Assembly: GCF_026151205.1 (NCBI RefSeq) | Contig: NW_026971848.1 | Span: 1-29,128 of the forward strand | Reading direction: 5' to 3' | DNA length: 29,128 nucleotides | Source: Bolinopsis microptera | Taxonomy: Eukaryota > Ctenophora > Tentaculata > Lobata > Bolinopsidae | Part shown: positions 1 through 7,212 of the stretch, in pieces | Layout of the letters: every line of letters starts with the position of its first letter | How positions within the stretch are numbered: position 1 is the stretch's first letter | Notes under the pieces: model-generated | What the model was told of the DNA's origin: nothing | The model's input: only the letters and a program-made list of their open reading frames with translations | Databases searched by the model: none | Translations under genes and position numbers: made by a program

Positions 1-610
1 TTTTTTTAAAACTATAACTATAACTAGTATATACTTCAGATAAGAATCTGGCTCGGCATATGATTGGGGTCAGATCAGTAGAGGGTGTGGATCTGAATAA
101 TCCGGCCTCGCATGAGGGGCGAGGGCCATTTATTTCTAAAGAACGCGTTAAAGTAAGTCACAATATCTAATACAAACTTGTGTGAGGTTTTGACTTTTAA
201 TAATAATAATTATTATATAATATATATATTGTTGAGCAAAAATTGCACATTGGCTGGTTTACTAATACTGGGCGGCGCTCAGCCTATAATCATCCCGCCG
301 AATCTCTATTCGCGGCGGGTATTTATGAACAATATAACCTGGTGTCTTCAGGTAATGGCTGGTACTTTGGGCCGGTCCCTAACAAAAAACTTGATAGTTG
401 AGTGTAATTACTTAAAGTGATTCTGCATCAGGTCATCCGATTACCTTTTGACATATCTTAACTACTTCATATATCATTTCAAGCCCCAGTAAACATCTAG
501 ACACATTCCTCATTTCGAGGTGATTAGATAATTGGTTTACAGCTCCCAATCCAATTATAAAGTCTAATATTTCCGATCGCTTCAATTACCAGTCTATACA
601 GCTGTCTTAT
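1..610. repeat. Direct repeat copy 1 (about 0.6 kb)
   Basis: This segment recurs at 914-1500 in the same orientation with an offset of about 890 bases. The two copies are nearly identical from about base 178 onward and carry small indels near 70-150. No convincing gene is present: an 80-codon frame at 178-420 begins with TTG, and its counterpart in the second copy is broken by a TGA. Both copies keep a GC-rich inverted motif (CCCGCC ... GGCGGG, here 293-319). The copy is cut by the window edge on the left and stops 10 bases before the TA-flanked element that begins at 620. Confidence 0.85.
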
Positions 611-619
611 ATACTTATA

Positions 620-1687
620 GTTGCTAGCTCTTCGTTGGGTATTATATATCCTTGTTATTGCTATTGGTGACGTGTCTTTAGTGAAAATATTTAGATATGA
701 GAGCGAGCGCTAAAAGTAAATCATAAATACGGTTTTTACTCATTCGATCCTTGATCTTAAATTCTATTCAGTTTCACCGTTCAACTTTGGTATAAACATG
801 ACGTCAACTTAGTGCAGATTGCAGCTACTATTTCATACGTATCAAATTGGATGTGCTTTCGGTGGAGATATAGCACGGGCCGTTTAGTTATCGTTAGAGT
901 TTTACTTTTAGCATATAACTATAACTCTAAGTATATACTTCAGATAAGAATCTGGCTCGGCATATGATTGGGGTCAGAGTATAGGGTTTGGATCTGAATA
1001 ATCCCTCGCAGGGCCATTTATTTCTAAAGAACGTTTTAAAATAAGTCACAATATTTAATATAATCTTGTGTGAGGTTTTGACTTTTAATAATAATAATTA
1101 TTATATAATATATATATTGTTGAGCAAAAATTGCACATTGGCTGGTTTACTAATACTGGGCGGCGCTCAGCCTATAATCATCCCGCCGAATCTCTATGAT
1201 CGCGGCGGGTATTTATGAACAATATAACCTGGTGTCTTCAGGTAATGGCTGGTACTTTGGGCCGGTCCCTAACAAAAAACTTGATAGTTGAGTGTAATTA
1301 CTTAAAGTGATTCTGCATCAGGTCATCCGATTACCTTTTGACATATCTTAACTACTTCATATATCATTTCAAGCCCCAGTAAACATCTAGACACATTCCT
1401 CATTTCGAGGTGATTAGATAATTGGTTTACAGCTCCCAATCCAATTATAAAGTCTAATATTTCCGATCGCTTCAATTACCAGTCTATACAGCTGTCTTAT
1501 AAATTATAATTAAATGTGAAAGAAATTATAATCAAAATTATGAAAGGATCAAGGATCGAATGACTATGAGTAAAAACCGTATTTACTTTTAGCGCTCGCT
1601 CTCATATCTAAAAGTTTTATTATCACTAAAAACACGTCACCAATCGCAATAACAAGGATATATAATACCCAACAAAGAGCTAGCAAC
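620..1687. mobile_element. MITE-like element, 1068 bp, ~140-bp TIRs, TA target duplication
   Basis: The outer sequences 620-756 and 1547-1687 are reverse complements of each other with a few mismatches and short indels. The ends read GTTGCTAGCTC on both sides. A TA dinucleotide flanks each end (618-619 and 1688-1689), as in Tc1/mariner-type TA insertions. No transposase is visible inside, so the element would be non-autonomous. The interior carries the second copy of the 0.6-kb direct repeat (914-1500). Family assignment beyond TA-targeting is not possible here. A TA duplication is only two bases, so the boundary call rests mainly on where the inverted repeats stop. Confidence 0.7.
914..1500. 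repeat. Direct repeat copy 2, internal to the TA-flanked element
   Basis: This is the second copy of the 1-610 segment. It ends at the same base (GCTGTCTTAT, 1491-1500), after which the flanks differ. One copy lies just outside the MITE-like element and one inside it. The 0.6-kb sequence may be the usual interior of this family, with 1-610 a remnant of a neighbouring member. Confidence 0.85.
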
Positions 1688-1689
1688 TA

Positions 1690-1975
1690 TCACAGTGCTG
1701 GCAAGCACGACCGTTGCATTTATTGTGGGTATACTATCTTCCCCATTTACTATTATACCCCCTTTACTATTATACCCCTTTAGGCTCATGGTAGTCGGGT
1801 GGCGCGCACGAGCGATAAGACTTATGGCTCGGTCGACCGAGCGATAAGTAGCTCCTTATCGCTCGTGCGCGTCGTCACTTCAAGCACAATTGCGCGTCGT
1901 ATCGTACTCGATGCTTGCCAAAGAGCTTTAATACTTTGGTTTTGGCGTGTTACATCTGAAGTCCAGAAGATGAAT
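1690..1975. other. Non-coding spacer with nested palindromes
   Basis: No supported gene. The segment holds a 17-18-bp doublet (TTACTATTATACCCC twice, about 1747-1783). It also holds a strong hairpin: 1803-1819 pairs with 1855-1871 over 17 bp. Inside its loop, 1821-1848 is nearly self-complementary, with a perfect core at 1827-1842 (GCTCGGTCGACCGAGC). An ORF across this stretch is a by-product of the palindrome. Confidence 0.75.
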
Positions 1976-2324
1976 CCGAGATTGTGGAACCAGATGATAC
2001 GGTATTTGAGGCATTTTGATACTGTCATTTCAGTCTTTTAAAGTAGTTTCAGAGTGCTGGAAATGGTTGTACGGTGTAGGGGGATGTGTTTACTAACTAT
2101 TTTGACGTCAAAATTGTCGCCAGAGGCTCCCTGAGTCATGGAATGAACGGAATGAACAAAAATGAAATTTTTTCTAAAACTCGTCGGATTGCCCCAAAAC
2201 AGGTCGGAATCGTTTGGTATTGACCCTTATAGTGTTCCTACAAAGTTTGGTGGCCCTAGCACTCCCAGAACGCCCACTAGAGACTTAATTCCATTTCCGT
2301 ATCAAAAAGCTGGTTCCTGAGTAT
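1976..2324 (-). repeat. Terminal satellite unit L1 (~350 bp)
   Basis: First of the tandem units at the left end of the satellite-ended element. It matches the units at 10386-11175 in reverse complement. It contains TGACGTCA at 2103-2110 inside a longer palindrome, TGAGTCA at 2132-2138, and two GGAATG words at 2140-2145 and 2149-2154. Short reading frames across the unit are not conserved between copies, so I treat it as non-coding. Confidence 0.9.
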
Positions 2325-2590
2325 CCGATATTGATACGGTCATTTCAGTCTGTTAAAGGGGCTGCAGAGTACTGGAGATGATTGTACGGTGTAGGGGGAT
2401 GTGTTAACTAAATATTTTGACGTCAAAATAGTCGCCCAAGACTCCCTGAGTCATGGAATGAACAAAATGAACATTTTTCTAAAACTCGTCGGATGGCCCC
2501 AAAACAGGTAGGAATCGTTTGGTATTGACCCTAATAGTGTTCCCACAAAGTTTTGTGGCCCTAGCACTCCCAGAACACCCATTATACCCT
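2325..2590 (-). repeat. Terminal satellite unit L2 (shortened)
   Basis: Second unit of the left array. It lacks about 45 bp relative to L1, so the unit spacing here is 305 bp rather than about 350. It keeps TGACGTCA at 2418-2425 and TGAGTCA at 2447-2453, but only one clear GGAATG. Confidence 0.88.
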
Positions 2591-2860
2591 TGGCTGGATT
2601 CAAGAATTTAGAACCAGTTGAGCAGATAAAACGGATTTTGAGAAATTTTGTCTGCTTGTGTTGTTGCAGAGAGTTGAATTTGGTTCAACAGTATTCAAAC
2701 AAGATGTGTTCCAACTTAGTTTTGTAGCCCTACCAGTTTCAGAACGTCCACTAGAATCCGGTTCCATTTTCTTCCAAGAAGCTGTAGACAAGGTTGTTTG
2801 AAATTTAAATTTAACCTCTCTGGTAATACAACATTTTACTTGGATGGATTTCAATAATTA
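2591..2860 (-). repeat. Decayed third satellite unit
   Basis: From about 2712 to 2780 the sequence still follows the unit consensus (GTAGCCCTA, CAGAACGTCCACTAGA, GGTTCCATTTTC, AAGAAGCTG) with many substitutions. The rest is barely recognisable. This gives a gradient from conserved outer units to a degenerate inner one. An 84-codon minus-strand frame here simply follows the decayed repeat. Confidence 0.6.
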
Positions 2861-3028
2861 AAGAGAGCAGATTGTTACTTTGTTATTTTTGAGATTTGAT
2901 TTTTTGATATCATATGTATAAATGTATAAATCAGTTTCTACAAATTGTAACAGCAATTGGCAGTAATAAAGCGGTAGTAATAGTTTTGCACAACATCAAT
3001 CATAATATCATTCAATACTTCAATACCT
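2861..3028 (-). other. 3' flank of the split gene
   Basis: AT-rich sequence between the decayed satellite unit and the stop codon of the minus-strand gene. I see no canonical minus-strand AATAAA here. Its noisy counterpart follows the second gene copy near 20769-20990. Confidence 0.5.
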
Positions 3029-4021
3029 TCAAAATAATTTAACTCGGTTATAATAATTTAAACGCAGATCTAAAAGAACTAAGCACAGTAGTAGGATGAA
3101 CTTCCAGGCAAGGTTGGAGGAAGGTAGAGGTGAAGCTGTTGGTAAGGATAGTAGGCTGGGAAGGATCCATTTCTGATCCAGAGCTGATGATTTGGGTTGA
3201 ACTGATGATTTAGGTGGTACAGATGATTTGGGTTGAGCTGATGATTTGGGTTGAGTTGATGATTTGGGTTGAACTGATGATTTGGGTTGAGCTGATGATT
3301 TTGGTTGAGCTGAAGATTTGGGTTGAGCTGATGATTTGGGTTGAACTGATGATTTGGGTTGAGCTGATGATTTGGGTTGAACTGATGATTTGGGTTGAGC
3401 TGATGATTTGGGTTGAACTGATGATTTGGGTTGAGCTGATGATTTGGGTAGAACTGATGACTTGGGTTGGGCTGATGATTTGGGTTGAACTGATGATTTA
3501 GGTGGTACAGATGATTTGGGTTGAGCTGATGATTTGGGTTGAGTTGATGATTTGGGTTGAACTGATGATTTGGGTTGAGCTGATGATTTTGGTTGAGCTG
3601 ATGATTTGGGTTGAGCTGATGATTTGGGTTGAGCTGATGATTTGGGTTGAGCTGATAATTTGGGTTGAGCTGATGATTTGGGTTGAGCTGATAATTTGGG
3701 TTGAGCTGATGATTTAGGTGGTACAGATGAGTTGGGTGGTACAGATGAGTTGGGTGGTACAGATGAGTTGGGTGGTACAGATGAGTTGGGTGGTACAGAT
3801 GATTTGGATGAGAGACGAGAGGAAGACAGTTCCTTAATACAATCTAGACTATGTTTGGAAATAGATGGATCAATCTTTACATAATCAGAAAACTTAAGCA
3901 AATCTATATCTGAACGTTTCAACTTCTTACTCTTAAACTTAGGTGCTTGCTCGAAATCCTCGTCTGAGTCGACAGAGGGTTTGACTGAATGTTTACGTGG
4001 CTGATTATCAGTAGTATTCAT
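3029..4021 (-). CDS. C-terminal part of a split 534-codon gene; repeat-rich protein
   Basis: I do not recognise the family. The frame reads in from 4021, but the first six codons are not original: four come from the inserted element and two from its target duplication. The native part is codons from 4003 to the stop at 3029, the continuation of the frame ending at 9213. It holds a basic stretch (FKSKKLKR) that could be a nuclear localisation signal. Next comes a Ser/Gln/Pro/Lys hexapeptide repeat of about 34 units (residues 74-278 of this frame), then a 52-residue tail with a hydrophobic run (FILLLCLVLLDL). The second copy near 19366-20768 joins the two halves directly, which supports the split-gene reading. 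Whether the left fragment is ever expressed from the element's end is unknown. Confidence 0.75.
   Translation of the reverse strand: MNTTDNQPRKHSVKPSVDSDEDFEQAPKFKSKKLKRSDIDLLKFSDYVKIDPSISKHSLDCIKELSSSRLSSKSSVPPNSSVPPNSSVPPNSSVPPNSSVPPKSSAQPKLSAQPKSSAQPKLSAQPKSSAQPKSSAQPKSSAQPKSSAQPKSSVQPKSSTQPKSSAQPKSSVPPKSSVQPKSSAQPKSSVLPKSSAQPKSSVQPKSSAQPKSSVQPKSSAQPKSSVQPKSSAQPKSSAQPKSSAQPKSSVQPKSSTQPKSSAQPKSSVPPKSSVQPKSSALDQKWILPSLLSLPTASPLPSSNLAWKFILLLCLVLLDLRLNYYNRVKLF
3188..3802 (-). repeat. 18-bp coding minisatellite, about 34 units
   Basis: Tandem 18-bp units encode S-S-[AV]-[QP]-P-[KN] on the minus strand, with five PPN units at the N-terminal side and PK units after. Unit order is not uniform: a block starting with a PP unit recurs, suggesting larger duplications inside the array. 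Two long plus-strand frames reading MIWVEL repeatedly are shadows of the same array. Confidence 0.95.
4004..4009. repeat. Target site duplication, left copy (ATTATC)
   Basis: ATTATC sits immediately outside the left terminus of the 5.2-kb element and is repeated at 9213-9218 outside its right terminus. The empty site in the second copy (about 19360-19366) carries the sequence once. Confidence 0.9.
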
Positions 4022-4491
4022 AATGGTACTTATAACTCACCTAAAAATGAGGCACCTGTAACTGTGTGTAATTACGTAATTTAACCCTAATTTGTGGTAA
4101 TTTTTGCTAACCCTAATTGCTAATTGTATACACTAACCCTAATTAGGAGTGTTTATTCCTCATTAACATTTTGCTAATTTGGGGACACCATACTATTACA
4201 CTGAGGCTAACCCTAGATAACAATTATATAGTGTACACTTTAACTTGAACACTGCGTATGTTGCATGAGAAACTATATACAATAGTTATTGTCAGAAGCT
4301 TTTAGCCACACCTGTTCATACTATATAGAGGAGCAAGTACTGGGAGCAGCTTTGTGCACATCTAATCACAACCCTTATATGTCTATTAATGGAAAAGTCA
4401 TTATTTGTAATACGGGAGTATCATGTAAGTGTTAACTTGTGACACACAGAAAGTTTTTTCTTATTACCTTTTAGCTTTCTAATAAGGACTG

Positions 4492-4641
4492 ATGTTGACC
4501 TCTGGGGATATTTCTAAGTTGTCAGACCGTGAACTAAGAGAGAAGTTAATACCTAAACCTGGATCTAGTACTGAGACTCCGAGGAAAGTATACAAGGTGC
4601 AATTGTTTAACCTAAAGCTCGATTTTCTGGATCAGGATTAA
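4492..4641 (+). CDS. Small LEM-domain-like ORF (49 aa), left arm
   Basis: The ATG is preceded by an in-frame TAA three codons upstream, so the start is fixed unless there is splicing. The 49-residue product fits the LEM domain pattern. After a short lead it has ISKLSDRELREKL, a Pro/Gly turn (PKPG), then TPRKVYKVQL, matching the two helices and the T-R-K-x-Y signature of LEM domains. Family knowledge: LEM domains bind barrier-to-autointegration factor (BAF), a DNA-bridging protein, and LEM-like relatives bind DNA directly. The usual residues between the helices are partly missing, as the loop is shorter than in typical 40-45-residue LEM domains. The same ORF is intact in the right arm (8583-8732). 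A second 50-codon ORF follows in the same frame after two stops. Confidence 0.6.
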   Translation: MLTSGDISKLSDRELREKLIPKPGSSTETPRKVYKVQLFNLKLDFLDQD

Positions 4642-4656
4642 GTTGAATACTGACCC

Positions 4657-4809
4657 ATGATTGCATCTGTATGGATACTCAAAGTCACAACACCTGTTGA
4701 TGTGACAAAAGAATCAGCCAGTTTTGATGAGTTGCACTTGAAATATCTTATCGATCAATTTGACACATCTGACCGAATGAATTATTATTATTGTGTGTCA
4801 ACAGTATGA
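4657..4809 (+). CDS. Small ORF of 50 aa downstream of the LEM-like ORF, left arm
   Basis: No family recognised. It lies in the same frame as the LEM-like ORF, separated by five codons that include TGA, and begins with its own ATG. It has a central acidic/amphipathic stretch (FDELHLKYLIDQF) and a tyrosine-rich end. Both intervening stops are present in both arms. It may be the second half of an ancestral longer protein, a reinitiated ORF or an exon. It is intact in the mirror copy at 8415-8567. Confidence 0.4.
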   Translation: MIASVWILKVTTPVDVTKESASFDELHLKYLIDQFDTSDRMNYYYCVSTV

Positions 4810-5111
4810 CATAGTACACAGCATGCAGTATAGGAGAGCAGCAAATTAATCAATCGTGTTAATATGAGTGAACATTATTTTAAATAATGTGTTAAGATCA
4901 CTAAAACAGTAAATTTCTCAACCCCCAATAAATCGGCTATATAAGGAACTCATAAACAGGATCATTTCCTAATTAACGCGCTACGATACGCTTCATTGTT
5001 TTTTAGAGCTTATTAACTTTTGTGACATCGCGTAAAACAAAACAAAAAAACGTCCTATATAAAGGGGGACTCTATACAGTTTAAGTCACTTCACGTTTGA
5101 CTAGTAACGCT
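4810..5111 (+). promoter_or_regulatory. Promoter and leader of the zinc finger gene, left arm
   Basis: A TATA box (TATATAAA, 5056-5063) is followed by a G-run and lies 48 bases before the ATG at 5112, giving a very short leader. Upstream sequence is AT-rich with no gene. The arrangement is repeated in the right arm with TATATAAG at 8163-8170. Confidence 0.65.
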
Positions 5112-6011
5112 ATGTCAAAGATGGTGTACTCCCACAAATGTAACCATTGTTACAAGTCTTTTAAAACTTCACGAAGCTTGGCGTCACACAAATACAAATT
5201 TCATTCTGACACACGTTCAGTTAATAAAGACCGCAGAAATCTTGATAATTTTTCTATCAATAGTGATATTGAATCAGTCTCTGTAACAAGTGAGACATCA
5301 GTTTCATTAGCTCTACGTGAATTGAAAGATCTCATGAAAATTGTACAACAAAGAAACGACAAACAAGAGGACAAATTGAGGGAATTGGATGCTAAGATAT
5401 TCTCGCTGGAGTATAGTAAACGTGATGATCTTCCTACACCAATGAATTACAATCACGACAACACCAATGAGATAAAGTGGGAGACTAAAAGACAATCTGA
5501 ACGAATAGGAGATCTTGAAAGAAAAATAAAAAGATTAGAGCAATCTTGTGAAGATGAAATGGATCAATCGTTTGTCAAAACAGTGGAGGATGCAACCAAC
5601 GTTCAGCAATTATTCCAAAGCAATGACGTGGGAGCAATCCAGAAACAAATAGTAGCTCTAAAGAATGGAGTTCTTTTACTTCTTGACAATTTTGATCATA
5701 GTCCTGAAATAGAAAACCTGTTGCGACGAATATATGATGCTTCATTTAAAGAGGCTCAAGAAATCGTGCACAAAAATTTCTTTGCTCTACAAAAAGCTTT
5801 TACTTCTGTCTCGTTTGAGCAAAAACCTAATTTTGAAAGTGAAGATGAATCGGACGAAAACGAAGAATCTCAAAATGATGAGACTACAGGTCAAACTGAA
5901 AACGATGATTCAGAAGGTTCAAGCGACGAAATAGAGGAAGAAAATTCAGCTGATGAGACTCAGACAGAATATTATACTAGTGATAATTCAGACATTGAAG
6001 ATTCGAATTGA
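5112..6011 (+). CDS. C2H2 zinc finger / coiled-coil / acidic-tail protein (299 aa), left arm
   Basis: I start at the ATG at 5112; an upstream in-frame TTG at 5097 is not a plausible eukaryotic start. Residues 10-31 form one classical zinc finger, with Cys10, Cys13, His26 and His31 (C-X2-C-X12-H-X4-H). Residues 70-105 and 118-150 are charged heptad-like helices, probably coiled coil. Residues 160-230 look helical and hydrophobic, and the C-terminal 60 residues are strongly acidic (repeated E, D, S, N). A single DNA-binding finger plus an oligomerisation region and an acidic tail suggests a DNA-binding protein of the element, for example one acting on the central repeat array. That role is inference. 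The protein is identical in the other arm (7213-8112), so it has probably been kept intact by selection or by conversion between arms. No transposase signature is visible. Confidence 0.8.
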   Translation: MSKMVYSHKCNHCYKSFKTSRSLASHKYKFHSDTRSVNKDRRNLDNFSINSDIESVSVTSETSVSLALRELKDLMKIVQQRNDKQEDKLRELDAKIFSLEYSKRDDLPTPMNYNHDNTNEIKWETKRQSERIGDLERKIKRLEQSCEDEMDQSFVKTVEDATNVQQLFQSNDVGAIQKQIVALKNGVLLLLDNFDHSPEIENLLRRIYDASFKEAQEIVHKNFFALQKAFTSVSFEQKPNFESEDESDENEESQNDETTGQTENDDSEGSSDEIEEENSADETQTEYYTSDNSDIEDSN

Positions 6012-6290
6012 AGAAAGGGACTATGGATAATTGATTACTCAATATTCGACTTTTATTTTTATTTTTTGAAAATTTAGAATTACGTATTAATTTAAAAATA
6101 TTGTAGCGAGGGATTTTTTATTGTTATTCGATATATTCAATTCTTTTTAGTATTTAAAAAAAAAACTATTTCTTTTATTAATATTGTCATGAAATACGCA
6201 AAAGACTAAACAAACTTCATAAATCAATTTCAATTTGCAAATAAGTAAAACATATAGATAATTCCACAATATAGATGCAAAAACCATAAA
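6012..6290 (+). other. 3' flank of the left zinc finger gene
   Basis: AT-rich, with no gene and no canonical plus-strand AATAAA. The last part (6246-6288) is the 43-bp flank that is duplicated between the two sub-blocks of the 22-bp array. A 69-codon minus-strand frame here has the same sequence in both arms but covers the array, and I do not accept it. Confidence 0.5.
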
Positions 6291-6563
6291 CCCGGTGATA
6301 TCACCCATATCACCCGGTGATATCACCATATCACCCGGTGATATCACCCGTATCACCCGGTGATATCACCCGTATCACCCGGTGATATCACCCGTATCAC
6401 CCGGTGATATCACCCGTTAAAACATATAGATAATTCCACAATATAGATGCAAAAACCATATCACCCGGTGATATCACCCGTATCACCCGGTGATATCACC
6501 CGTATCACCCGGTGATATCACCCGTATCACCCGGTGATATCACCCGTATCACCCGGTGATATC
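6291..6563. repeat. 22-bp tandem array of palindromic units, left
   Basis: Units of 22 bp contain the perfect 12-bp palindrome GGTGATATCACC joined by CCGTATCACC-type links. Two sub-blocks (6291-6416 and 6459-6563) are separated by a copy of the 43-bp flank found at 6246-6288, making a higher-order repeat of about 170 bp. There are no unique spacers, so it is not CRISPR-like. The mirror array is at 6666-6931. Confidence 0.95.
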
Positions 6564-6667
6564 TAATTTGTGGTAATTTTTGCTAACCCTAATTGCTAAT
6601 TGTATACACCAACCCTAATTGAGAGTGTTTATTCCTCATTGACATTTTGCTAATTTGGGGATACCAC
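6564..6667 (+). repeat. Central copy of the element's subterminal segment
   Basis: The middle of the palindrome is a third copy of the sequence near each terminus (left 4085-4190, right 9030-9130 in reverse), including two AACCCTAA words. At diagnostic bases it matches the right terminus rather than the left (CAACCCTAATTGAGAG, CATTGACATT, GGGGATACCA). This suggests that a former element end is buried at the centre. Confidence 0.85.
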
Positions 6668-6931
6668 CGGGTGATACGGGTGATATCACCGGGTGATACG
6701 GGTGATATCACCGGGTGATACGGATGATATCACCGGGTGATATGGGTGATATCACCGGGTTTATGGTTTTTGCATCTATATTGTGGAATTATCTATATGT
6801 TTTAACGGGTGATATCACCGGGTGATACGGGTGATATCACCGGGTGATACGGGTGATATCACCGGGTGATACGGGTGATATCACCGGGTGATATGGTGAT
6901 ATCACCGGGTGATATGGGTGATATCACCGGG
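6666..6931. repeat. 22-bp tandem array of palindromic units, right
   Basis: Mirror of 6291-6563 on the opposite side of the central segment, again as two sub-blocks (6666-6760 and 6806-6931) with the 43-bp flank between them. Unit numbers differ slightly from the left array and a few units carry substitutions (CGGATGATATC, ATATGGG). Confidence 0.93.
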
Positions 6932-7212
6932 TTTATGGTTTTTGCATCTATATTGTGGAATTATCTATATGTTTTACTTATTTGCAAATTGAAATTGATT
7001 TATGAAGTTTGTTTAGTCTTTTGCGTATTTCATGACAATATTAATAAAAGAAATAGTTTTTTTTTAAATACTAAAAAGAATTGAATATATCGAATAACAA
7101 TAAAAAATCCCTCGCTACAATATTTTTAAATTAATACGTAATTCTAAATTTTCAAAAAAAAAGAAAAAGAAAAGTCGAATATTGAGGAATCAATTATCCA
7201 TAGTCCCTTTCT
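6932..7212 (-). other. 3' flank of the right zinc finger gene
   Basis: Mirror of 6012-6290, AT-rich, without a gene. Small differences from the left arm are confined to homopolymer-like tracts (for example an A/G tract at 7157-7173) and single substitutions. Confidence 0.5.

Larger units (their letters stand above)
4010..6563 (+). repeat. Left inverted arm of the palindromic element
   Basis: Reverse complement of 6666-9212. The outer segment 4022-4440 has telomere-like words (CTAACCCTAA) and no gene. It differs from the right arm in several places, including a degraded TATA (TATATAG at 4322) where the right arm has TATATAAAG. From about 4490 inward the two arms differ only at scattered bases and homopolymers. 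Confidence 0.92.

Noticed and set aside
178-420. 80-codon ORF in the first direct repeat
   Set aside because: It starts with TTG and is interrupted by TGA in the otherwise near-identical second copy.
1799-2041. Overlapping ORFs on both strands across the palindromes and first satellite unit
   Set aside because: They are created by self-complementary sequence and are not conserved in the other satellite units.
3214-3717. CTGATGA core words repeated through the 18-bp array, as in hammerhead ribozymes, and long plus-strand frames
   Set aside because: There is no GAAA partner or stem pattern. The repeats are explained by the minus-strand hexapeptide coding array, and the plus-strand frames are its shadow.
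5313-5495. Hydrophobic antisense ORF inside the zinc finger gene
   Set aside because: It overlaps the well-supported 299-codon gene on the other strand, and it repeats in the second arm only because the arms are identical.
6291-6931. CRISPR-like array
   Set aside because: The units are contiguous, palindromic and tandem, with no unique spacers and no cas genes, in a eukaryotic setting.
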